Assembly: GCA_944375795.1 (NCBI GenBank)
Contig: CALWAU010000013.1
Span: 1-36,466, forward strand
DNA from: an uncultured Clostridia bacterium
GTDB lineage: Bacteria; Bacillota; Clostridia; Christensenellales; Borkfalkiaceae
Length of the DNA stretch: 36,466 bases
Direction: 5' to 3'
Position 1 is the stretch's first letter. Every line of letters starts with the position of its first letter. A program made the translations under genes and the position numbers. A model generated the notes under the pieces. It saw only the letters and a program-made list of their open reading frames with translations, did no database searches and had not been told where the DNA came from. Below, in pieces: positions 1-7,462 of the stretch.

Positions 1-21
1 CTCTCCCTGTTCCGCACTTCT

Positions 22-30
22 ATTATAACA
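22..30 (-). promoter_or_regulatory. Extended -10 promoter facing out of the left edge
   Basis: On the minus strand there is a TATAAT hexamer (22-27) preceded by TGT, giving an extended -10 element. No good -35 sits at 17 bp; TGAACA (47-52) is 19 bp away. It would drive a minus-strand gene lying beyond position 1. It sits downstream of the terminator at 126-152, so it should start a new transcription unit. Confidence 0.55.
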
Positions 31-48
31 CATTTTTCGGCGTTTGTG

Positions 49-111
49 TTCAGCCGCGTTCGCGGATCGACCCGCGATTTCGGCTGAATTTGCCGCGATT
101 TCGGCTGAATT
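49..111. repeat. Operator-like direct and inverted repeats
   Basis: A 19-bp sequence (CCGCGATTTCGGCTGAATT) occurs twice at 72-90 and 93-111, with a 21-bp period, about two helical turns. The CGGCTGAA part also occurs inverted as TTCAGCCG at 49-56. The cluster lies just upstream of the outward promoter at 22-30, so it may be a regulator binding site. That role is inferred from position and symmetry only. Confidence 0.5.
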
Positions 112-125
112 GCGTTTTTGCGCGG

Positions 126-152
126 AAAAAGGACAGAGGAAATCCCCTGCCC
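126..152 (-). terminator. Rho-independent terminator of operon A
   Basis: On the minus strand a 9-bp stem (two G-T pairs) with an ATTT loop (131-152) is followed by TTTTT (126-130). It lies 28 bp after the stop codon of the last operon A gene. Confidence 0.8.
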
Positions 153-180
153 TTTTCCCAAAATCATTCCCGCATCGGGC

Positions 181-3030
181 CTAATCGCCCAACAGCTGTT
201 TCAGCGCCAGATAGTACAAAAAATGGCCGTAATCGGTAGGATGATTGACGCCGTTATTCAGCAAATCCTCCGCCTTCTTCCCCGCCCGGAGCTGCTCCTT
301 CCAAAGCGAATATACGTCCGCACAGGGCAAATCGTACTCCGCGGCGACGCCCGCCGCTGCCGCGGCATACTCCTCTGCACGGCCGCTGCAATAGACCCAT
401 TTCCCGTTGGGGATACACGGCGTGATCACGACGGGAAGTTTCCCCGCGCCCAAAAGTTTTTCGGCAATCATCCGAAGATTGCGCGCAAATTTTTCCGGAG
501 GAACGGGCAAATCGGAGCCGAATTGGTTTTGGTCGTTCATGCCGAACGCCACCAAAACGATATCGGACGCATCCGACGCAAAAGCGGCGTCAAACCGTTT
601 CAGCGCATCGTCGGTAGTGTCGCCGATGACCGAACGATTGCATAACTCCGCCCGTATCCCGAATTTTCGCCCGAGTGCGGTGGCAAATCTATAAAAATAT
701 GCGTTCCCCTCCGCCGTCGCTTCGCACCCGAAGGAAATGCTGTCCCCGAATACGGTCACGGCCAGCACTTTTCCGCACCGGGAGGAACACAGGGCCTTCA
801 ACTTGCCGAAACTTCCGTTTTTCACGCCGATTTCCCGCGCATATTCCGCGTCGGAAATCTCCTTCGCCGAATACCTGTAATCGGCGTACAGCATAAAATC
901 TCCGTTGCCCCACTTTTCAAAATCGTTATGGTTAAAGCGCGGCAGGCCGTAAAAAGGACTTTCCGAAAAGTCGGGCATGGCGGAGTGTTCCGTCCGCATC
1001 AGCGTGCCCGACGCATAATCGAACAGATAATCCCTGCCCTCCTCGTACAACTCCTTTTTCCCCCCGAAGCGGTCCTTCGTATACACCCTGAGGGAGGCGG
1101 GCAATATATTGCGGTAACGCAGCCGCACCGGCTGCCGGTCGCAGACAAAACTTTCGCCGATTTGCTTCGCGAAGGCGCCGGACGCGACCTCGTCGGTCCT
1201 TTCGTCGATTTCCGCGTTCCAGTGAAACGAAAAAATTTCCCCCAACGTCGTCACCGCATAGCACACGTCCAGATACGGCTGTATCGCTTTTTCGTTTTCC
1301 TGCAGATAATGCAGGCACTTCTCGCGTTGTTCCGAACAATCTTTCCCGCGCATTTTCGGGACGAGCGCATTTAGGACATACTCCGCGAAAACGGACCACA
1401 TGTACAGCAGTTTCCCGTTTTCTCCGTCCCGTCCCGAAGCCAGCTCCTCTTTCAGCTTCCCGATTTCCGCGCGGACGTTTTCCGCTTTCTCCGCGAGGGC
1501 AAAGCATACCTCCGGCAGTTCGTAACGGAAATAGCGCATGGGAACTTCGTCCCGCAAAAGGCGCATCACGGGCAAAACCCGTTCCGCTTTTTCCTTTCCG
1601 AAACTCGCCGCCAAAAAGTCGTACACGTAATTTTTCCCCGGATCTTCCCCCAGAAGCAGCCTGCCCATGAGAGACTGGTTGAGTCCGTGCGGGAAAAACA
1701 CGCGCTGCAACTGGCAGCTGACCTCCCCGTTCAGCCCGACCTCGGCGAAAGAGGAAACGTCGTCGTATATGGATTCCGACAGGGCCACGGTGGATATATC
1801 CTTGTTTACCTCCCACATCAACGGATAATCGAAAATGAAGCTGTCCCCGCCGAATACCTTTTTCCACTCGCGCAGAAACACCAGATTGCGGGACAATTCG
1901 CCGGGAAAGGTGCATTCGTTGAGGATATACGGCTCCGCGGTGCAATGCTTCGAACGCTCCACCGCCTCGGAAAATTTTTCCGAATAGCTCCTCGTGATGG
2001 GGGCAAACATCAACAGGAATCTGTCCTCGTTTCTGATTCGGTTTTTCCGCGGCGCCCAAAGCAATTCGCAATAGGCCAGAAAGGCTATTTTCGTGCCGAT
2101 GTTTCTCCTCGTCAGTTCTTCGTCGATGCGATTGAGCAGCATCACATAAAAATCGGAGGGAAGGGTATTCCGGCAATTTTCACACTCGCAGAAATTTTTG
2201 CTGTCGTCCGCCAGCCAGACGTGCAGAACGTCGATTTCCGGATGCGCCTCGGCGTAGTCCGCGACGCACGCCGAAAAAAGGCGGAGCGATTCCGGCCGGG
2301 AGTAACAGAGGTTGGTATTGGAGGGAATCCCCTTGAAAAAGCCCCTCTCTCCGCCGACCTGCGCAAGAAGCGCGGTATCCACCGTACAGTCGTCCTTCCG
2401 TTCCCAGCCGCGCACGCCGCAATGCAGCGCCTCCGCCGTCCAGCCATGCCCCACCGCATGATAGAGCAGACCGCGCGTCTTGACGGCCTCCAGCGCCGCC
2501 CTTTGAATTTCATCGGCGTCAAAGCTCTCCCGCGGCAGAAGGGGATTGTTTTTATGCGAATACCAACGCTCGAAAAACTCGTAGGAGTTGCGGAATTGCA
2601 TAAAGTAACTGTTGAATCCCGCCTTGGGCGCAAATGCGATCATGTCCAGAATATTTTCCGCGCTCACCGCGCCCTCTATCGCAATCCCCCTGTGGCGGTA
2701 GCGGGCGGCAAAATCGAGGATATGCGTGCATTGCGCCGGGGAGAGCGAAGGCAAAACCTCACCCTCCTTTCCCGGGCGCAGAAATTTGCAGCCTATCGCG
2801 CGCAGAAAGGCATAGACGCCCAACAGGCACGCCCTCGCGTTGCTGCCGACGATCGTTCCCCGGCTTTCCCGTATGTCGATCTTATAGCCGTCATCGAACC
2901 GCGCGTCGTATTTTTCAAAGCGGCCGGAAAACGCCCCGGCATCCACCGAAAGGACAATTTCGGGCTTCTCTCCCGTGATTGCCGTCATATATTTATCGAG
3001 TTCGGCCGAAGCAAAACGCAGTGTATCCAT
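181..3030 (-). CDS. DUF4838 glycosidase-like protein fused to SGNH/GDSL hydrolase
   Basis: Predicted 949-residue cytoplasmic protein with no signal peptide. Residues 1-95 resemble the N-terminal domain shared by alpha-glucuronidases and GH20 enzymes. Residues about 110-400 match the DUF4838 pattern, including WLADD (272-276) and the CECENC cluster (281-286). Residues about 755-949 form an SGNH/GDSL esterase domain: FGDSIS (catalytic Ser 764), GMND (Asn 832) and NHPTDYGH (His 930). The Asp normally three residues before the catalytic His is not in its usual place, though an Asp follows in DYGH. DUF4838 proteins are poorly characterised and linked to glycan breakdown; SGNH domains often remove acetyl groups. 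A combined deacetylase and glycosidase on imported oligosaccharides is inferred. The ATG overlaps the stop of the upstream GH78-like gene by one base (TGATG). Last gene of operon A. Confidence 0.82.
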   Translation of the reverse strand: MDTLRFASAELDKYMTAITGEKPEIVLSVDAGAFSGRFEKYDARFDDGYKIDIRESRGTIVGSNARACLLGVYAFLRAIGCKFLRPGKEGEVLPSLSPAQCTHILDFAARYRHRGIAIEGAVSAENILDMIAFAPKAGFNSYFMQFRNSYEFFERWYSHKNNPLLPRESFDADEIQRAALEAVKTRGLLYHAVGHGWTAEALHCGVRGWERKDDCTVDTALLAQVGGERGFFKGIPSNTNLCYSRPESLRLFSACVADYAEAHPEIDVLHVWLADDSKNFCECENCRNTLPSDFYVMLLNRIDEELTRRNIGTKIAFLAYCELLWAPRKNRIRNEDRFLLMFAPITRSYSEKFSEAVERSKHCTAEPYILNECTFPGELSRNLVFLREWKKVFGGDSFIFDYPLMWEVNKDISTVALSESIYDDVSSFAEVGLNGEVSCQLQRVFFPHGLNQSLMGRLLLGEDPGKNYVYDFLAASFGKEKAERVLPVMRLLRDEVPMRYFRYELPEVCFALAEKAENVRAEIGKLKEELASGRDGENGKLLYMWSVFAEYVLNALVPKMRGKDCSEQREKCLHYLQENEKAIQPYLDVCYAVTTLGEIFSFHWNAEIDERTDEVASGAFAKQIGESFVCDRQPVRLRYRNILPASLRVYTKDRFGGKKELYEEGRDYLFDYASGTLMRTEHSAMPDFSESPFYGLPRFNHNDFEKWGNGDFMLYADYRYSAKEISDAEYAREIGVKNGSFGKLKALCSSRCGKVLAVTVFGDSISFGCEATAEGNAYFYRFATALGRKFGIRAELCNRSVIGDTTDDALKRFDAAFASDASDIVLVAFGMNDQNQFGSDLPVPPEKFARNLRMIAEKLLGAGKLPVVITPCIPNGKWVYCSGRAEEYAAAAAGVAAEYDLPCADVYSLWKEQLRAGKKAEDLLNNGVNHPTDYGHFLYYLALKQLLGD

Positions 3031-5141
3031 CAGAATTCCCTTTTTTGTCCGTCAAACACATATGCGCCGGACAAAGCCTTCAAACGCCCGGGGGCTCTCT
3101 TTGCCCCGTCGGTGTTTTTCTCGTAATCCACGCCCGTCAGATATTTCCGATAGGCGTATGCGGGCACGCTTGCCCATGCGTGACAGAGGCTGCCCGCCCC
3201 CTCGAAATCGTCCGCACCCTTTTCCGTCTCGTAAAACGACGTCGCCCCGCTCAAAAGCATTTTGCCGAATATTCTCTCGATATCGGAAAACACGAAATCC
3301 GCATAATTTTCGTCGTATTCAAACAGCGCGTCATACTTTATGCCGAGAAACGCCACCGTGACCGACGGATACCGCCTTTCGGCGATCATCTCCGCCAGCG
3401 CGGGGCTCCGCCGCGATTTCAGATACAGCATCAGAACCTGAGGAAGTTCGCAGTAGCCGCTGCGCTCCCCCTCATAACAAAAAGCGGCAAACGCCCTCTC
3501 GTCCTCGTCGTAAAAAAGCGCTTCCGCCGCCGAAACGATTTCCGCACAAACGGACCGATACTCGTTATCGATCCCGCACTCCGCAAAGACCCGGCCCGTC
3601 TTTTCGAGTGCGACGGCGAGCAGCGCGTTCAGGGGCAAATCGAATACGGGCAAATGATCCTGCGGGGGAAAGATGTCCCCGCCGTCCAATCCGTCCGACC
3701 ACTCGTAAAAATTCCAGTACCTCCTTTCCCGAAAACGGGTCAGAAGTCCGTTTTTCTCCCTCCTCGACAGAAAAGCGTCCAGGCATTTGACGATGACGGA
3801 GCGCCATTTCAGAATAAATTCCCCGTCGCGGGAAAAGTGATAATATTCCGCGGCCGCCATCACGGCAAACAGGCAAAAGGACGGAATCGTGGTGCCGATC
3901 TCCGAAGGGGCGCAAAGGTCGAAAAGTCCGTCCTCCCGCTGCGTGGAGAAAAACAGTTCGAGCGCGTGCTTCGGAAACTCCGTTTCGCCGAAAATGTAAT
4001 ATCCGTACAGCATCTGATTTCTCGCGTCCATGCCGTAAAACGCCTGTTCCCGCCAGGGACAGTCCTCGTAATGCACGTGCATGCAGAGGGAATTTGTCCT
4101 CACCGCCGTATCGTAAATTTTTTGCGCGAAAGCGTCGCTGAGACGGAAAGGAAGGGGCTGCGCCCGGTTCAGATATTCCTTTATCCCCGCGTCCCGGATG
4201 CGGCACGCCTTTTCCGCAAGCAGAACGAGATACCGTCCCCCCATTCGCCCGAAAGGCTGCACGAACGGATTGTTTCCCCTTTTCAGCCGGTAAGAAAAGG
4301 CAAAATGCCGTCCGTTGACATAGGTGCGGGGACGCAGATCGTCGAGATGTTCGCCGTAGCCTATCAAGATTTCCTGTTCGTCCGGCGAGTATATGTCAAA
4401 AAAGATATTTCCCGTTCTCTCTGCCTCCAGATCGATCAGGAGATAGCTCCCCGCCGGAAGGCTTATCTCCCTCGGGAGAGATATCCCCCACTCGTGAATG
4501 CCCGCCAGCGCCTGCAATTCGCACGGGCGGAACCAGGCATTGAAAATTTTTTCCGCCGGCGTTTTCCCCTCCGTCAGTAAAAAATTTCCCTGCGCCGTCA
4601 CCTTGCGGGGCGCATCGGAATATACGCAAAGTTCTACGGGGCGCGGGATGAGCGCATCCGCATTGTCGGATGCGACGAGCGCCGCGCTCCTCCCCGTTTT
4701 TTTCGTCAGGTCATAACAAAATCCCGGTCCCAGCTGTCCCGTGACAGAATAGTCCGCGATCGACGCCCAAGGGCAGATTTCCGCGCGCTGCCCGGCCCGG
4801 GAATATGCAATCGCCGCCTCCCCGTCCGAAAGCTCGTAGATCAACGCCGGCCTGCCGGGCCTGTAAGTCGAACAGCCCCTGCCGAAATGCGCGGCGAGAA
4901 TGAGCAGGCAACGCTCTTCCCCGCCCGTACCGCCCACGGGCAAAACGTCGAAAGCCATCTTTCCGTACGGAGCTTTATAATTGCCCGCATACAGAAATGC
5001 CCCGTCCAGATATACGGCATAATCGCTTTCGCAAGCAATTTTCAACAGGGCATCCCGTGCCCGGAAAGGAATTTTTATCTGCAGAATGCCCCTCTCTCCC
5101 TCCGGGAGCCAGACTTTCTCCGCCTTTGAAAAAACGCTCAT
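3030..5141 (-). CDS. GH78-like alpha-L-rhamnosidase family protein
   Basis: Predicted 703-residue protein without signal peptide, so probably cytoplasmic. The N-terminal half (1-320) is beta-rich. Residues about 330-680 look like the (alpha/alpha)6 barrel of GH78, with the signature DCPWREQAFYGMD at 360-372. It corresponds to the family's DCPxRE...GD motif, where the Glu (here 365) is the general acid. Length is shorter than many GH78 enzymes (often 900 or more), and the Trp-Gly-Asp part reads YGMD, so it is a divergent member. It likely releases terminal L-rhamnose, or a related sugar, from imported oligosaccharides. The start lies one base after the stop of the upstream lipoprotein gene, and its stop overlaps the next gene, so translation is probably coupled. 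Substrate is uncertain; family assignment is fairly safe. Confidence 0.8.
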   Translation of the reverse strand: MSVFSKAEKVWLPEGERGILQIKIPFRARDALLKIACESDYAVYLDGAFLYAGNYKAPYGKMAFDVLPVGGTGGEERCLLILAAHFGRGCSTYRPGRPALIYELSDGEAAIAYSRAGQRAEICPWASIADYSVTGQLGPGFCYDLTKKTGRSAALVASDNADALIPRPVELCVYSDAPRKVTAQGNFLLTEGKTPAEKIFNAWFRPCELQALAGIHEWGISLPREISLPAGSYLLIDLEAERTGNIFFDIYSPDEQEILIGYGEHLDDLRPRTYVNGRHFAFSYRLKRGNNPFVQPFGRMGGRYLVLLAEKACRIRDAGIKEYLNRAQPLPFRLSDAFAQKIYDTAVRTNSLCMHVHYEDCPWREQAFYGMDARNQMLYGYYIFGETEFPKHALELFFSTQREDGLFDLCAPSEIGTTIPSFCLFAVMAAAEYYHFSRDGEFILKWRSVIVKCLDAFLSRREKNGLLTRFRERRYWNFYEWSDGLDGGDIFPPQDHLPVFDLPLNALLAVALEKTGRVFAECGIDNEYRSVCAEIVSAAEALFYDEDERAFAAFCYEGERSGYCELPQVLMLYLKSRRSPALAEMIAERRYPSVTVAFLGIKYDALFEYDENYADFVFSDIERIFGKMLLSGATSFYETEKGADDFEGAGSLCHAWASVPAYAYRKYLTGVDYEKNTDGAKRAPGRLKALSGAYVFDGQKREF

Positions 5142-5142
5142 A

Positions 5143-6534
5143 TCAACCTTCGGGTACGATCAATACCCCATGTCCCTCTTCCAGCAAAATTTCCACCCGA
5201 TTTTCAAACTCTCTTTTCTCTCCGTCGACGATGTAATATCCCTTTTGTCCCTCCAGAGAAAAAACGGCGCGGTCGGGTTCCGCGATGCTGTTGTTCACCG
5301 CATAATATACGGGATTGCCGCGATGGTCGAAACACCCGGTGAGCACGTGTCCGGCCTCGATCTCTATCCGCTCCGTATAAGCAGTTGCGATATCTCCCTC
5401 CGGAACCGGACAGGGAGTGCTTCCCGTCACGATGACTCCCTCGGAAAACGAGCACATCAGAATTTCGTCCACCGCCGCGATCTGCCCGTTGACCCTCTGC
5501 ACATAATCGTAAATCGGCGTCTTGTTTCCCTCGCGATCGACCATCGCTCCGCGAAACACTTCCCCGTCGTCATTGGGCAAAAAGTAGGTGAAATACTGAA
5601 TCCCTTTGGCCCCGTACGCGAGAGAGGTATTGACCAGCCACCCGATCTCCCCCTCGTCCGGCACGCGGACGGAAGCGTTGAACGAACAGGTCTGTATATA
5701 CACCCAGAAGGGAATTTCCGCCTCCGCCGCCCGATTGCGGATTACGGACATGTTCCCGAAATATCCCTCCCGGATATACCCATCTTCGCCCACCATCGGA
5801 TAATAATCGTAAGAGAGGACGCGCGGCCGGAAGATCTCTATATAGTCGTCGATGTACCGCGCGTATTCGTATCCCTCGCCGGGAAGGGCGGGATTGCCCG
5901 TGCCGCGATTATAGAGCTGTTCCTGCGTCGCATAATCGGGAAACAGATTGCCGTGATACAGCAAATCGGAAGGCAAAAATTCCTCCAGCAGCTCTTTCGC
6001 CCTTTTACAGCCCGCAAATTCGCTGTACGACGGCTCGTCGCGGACAATCACGCCGCCCAGCGCGGCAGGAGAGGACAGCAGCAGCGGATTGTATATCGCA
6101 TTTTCCACCTGCGAGGCGCTTTTCATCGTATGAATGCCGGATACGCTCGCCACGTAAGAAATCCCGAATTTGTCGCAATACGACAAGGCATTGCTCACGT
6201 CGGAGGCGTACAGGGGCAAATTCTCCGTCATGCCGTAAGCGGTATTGATGCCGCTCTCCGCAAGCGTCCTGTACTGCGCTTCCGTCACGAAATTTTCCGC
6301 ATATTCCCCCACCTTGACGGGCGGAGCGATAAACGCGCATATCGGCATGGTCTTATAATCGTGCTGTTTCATCCAATAGCTCTGATACGTCGAATAATCG
6401 ATCGTTTCCGACGGCGGCTCCGACGCGCTCTGCCCGGCGGATTCCTGCTGCGAATTTCCCGGCAGGGAGCCGCACCCGGATAGAAAAAGCATGAGCGCCG
6501 CCATCACAGAACCCCTCGCGATACATTTTTTCAT
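5143..6534 (-). CDS. Lipoprotein with TIM-barrel glycoside hydrolase-like fold
   Basis: Predicted 463-residue lipoprotein: hydrophobic leader and lipobox LSGC with Cys 21. The rest looks like a beta/alpha barrel: alternating strands and helices, RDEP at 165-168, SYDYYPM at 241-247, and a C-terminal beta domain. I do not recognise a defined CAZy family. The pattern (carboxylate at a strand end in xDEP, SYDxYP, an IYDYVQRVN helix after the barrel) is shared with the protein at 12606-14105, so the two are distant paralogues in one operon. A surface glycosidase acting before import is inferred. Start ATG overlaps the stop of the upstream permease gene (ATGA, 6531-6534). Confidence 0.75.
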   Translation of the reverse strand: MKKCIARGSVMAALMLFLSGCGSLPGNSQQESAGQSASEPPSETIDYSTYQSYWMKQHDYKTMPICAFIAPPVKVGEYAENFVTEAQYRTLAESGINTAYGMTENLPLYASDVSNALSYCDKFGISYVASVSGIHTMKSASQVENAIYNPLLLSSPAALGGVIVRDEPSYSEFAGCKRAKELLEEFLPSDLLYHGNLFPDYATQEQLYNRGTGNPALPGEGYEYARYIDDYIEIFRPRVLSYDYYPMVGEDGYIREGYFGNMSVIRNRAAEAEIPFWVYIQTCSFNASVRVPDEGEIGWLVNTSLAYGAKGIQYFTYFLPNDDGEVFRGAMVDREGNKTPIYDYVQRVNGQIAAVDEILMCSFSEGVIVTGSTPCPVPEGDIATAYTERIEIEAGHVLTGCFDHRGNPVYYAVNNSIAEPDRAVFSLEGQKGYYIVDGEKREFENRVEILLEEGHGVLIVPEG

Positions 6535-7379
6535 CCCTTCAGACCTCCTACGGCAGTGTTGTTCATGATCGTTTTCTGAAAGACACAGAATACGACGATC
6601 ACGGGTATCATGGACAGCAGCATGAGGGCAAACAACTCCGGATAATTGGCGTTATAGGAGGTCTGCGCGACAAGCCTCTGCATGCCGTACGCCACCGTGA
6701 TGATGGAAGGCGCATACATGTAGACGGTATAATAATCGTTCCATATGCCGATACAGGTAAGAATCGCCACCGCGGCTATCCCCGGGACCGCCATCGGCAG
6801 CATGACGGTAAAAAATACCCGGAAATGGGACGCTCCGTCTATAAACCCCGCCTCCGCATAACTCCACGGCAGATTTTTGAAAAATCCGTAAAGCAGCAGA
6901 AAGCCCGAACCGAAACCTCCGAGATTCATGATGAAAATCCCGAAAAACGTATCGTATAATCCGATTTGGAAAAACATTTTGTAAATGGCCGCCGTGGACC
7001 CCGTGGACGGAATCATCATCAGCACCACCGCCAGCGAATAGAACGCGCCCTTCCCGCGAAAATTGTATTTTGCCAGACAGTAGGCCGTCACGGCGCTGGA
7101 ACCGATACTGCAAAAGGAACAGCCGACAATCAGAATGATGCTGTTTACAAACATTCCCGCAAGGTTGGTTCCCTCTATTTCCCGCTCAAACGACGATATC
7201 CAATTGGCGATCGTAAACTCCTTCGGAAAAGACCAGGTATTCAGCATAAATTCTTTCTGATACTTGAAAGAATTGTTCAGACACCACGCCACGGGAAACA
7301 GCAGCGTTATCGCATAGATAACGAATAAGACAAAAAATATCCACAGAATCGTTATTTCCGCCGCCGATTTTTTTACCAT
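6531..7379 (-). CDS. CUT1 sugar ABC transporter permease, MalG type
   Basis: Predicted 282-residue membrane protein with about six hydrophobic segments, the normal length for MalG-type permeases. The EAA loop that docks to the ATPase is at residues 176-195 (EAGFIDGAS, then LP). It should pair with the MalF-type permease at 10110-11063 and the binding protein at 11074-12585. Unusually, a 2.6-kb surface-protein gene separates the two permease genes. The ribosome binding site is weak (GAGG about 10 bases upstream). A stable hairpin at 7411-7446 precedes the gene, so its expression may be lower than that of upstream genes. No ATPase gene is present in the window. Confidence 0.9.
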   Translation of the reverse strand: MVKKSAAEITILWIFFVLFVIYAITLLFPVAWCLNNSFKYQKEFMLNTWSFPKEFTIANWISSFEREIEGTNLAGMFVNSIILIVGCSFCSIGSSAVTAYCLAKYNFRGKGAFYSLAVVLMMIPSTGSTAAIYKMFFQIGLYDTFFGIFIMNLGGFGSGFLLLYGFFKNLPWSYAEAGFIDGASHFRVFFTVMLPMAVPGIAAVAILTCIGIWNDYYTVYMYAPSIITVAYGMQRLVAQTSYNANYPELFALMLLSMIPVIVVFCVFQKTIMNNTAVGGLKG

Positions 7380-7410
7380 TTCACTTCGCCCTCATATGTC
7401 GTACGTTTCC

Positions 7411-7446
7411 GAAAACATCTCTCCCGCCGAAGCGGGAGAGCGTTTT
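7411..7446 (-). terminator. Intra-operon hairpin, partial terminator or mRNA stabiliser
   Basis: On the minus strand, CTCTCCCGC and GCGGGAGAG form a 9-bp stem with a UUCG-type loop, flanked by a further GAAAAC/GTTTTC pairing. The following bases (ATGTTTTCGG) give only a short T-run. It sits between the stop of the surface-protein gene and the MalG gene, with no new promoter visible behind it. Partial termination or 3'-end protection is more likely than complete stop. Confidence 0.65.
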
Positions 7447-7462
7447 CGTTCCGCCTTAAAAA

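Noticed and set aside
72-111. CRISPR array
   Set aside because: Only two direct repeats separated by two bases; no spacers.
1687-4580. Long plus-strand open frames (479 and 533 codons) opposite the GH78-like and DUF4838 genes
   Set aside because: They lie antisense to genes with clear family motifs, have no ribosome sites, and their Arg/His/Pro-rich translations are typical of shadow frames in GC-rich DNA.
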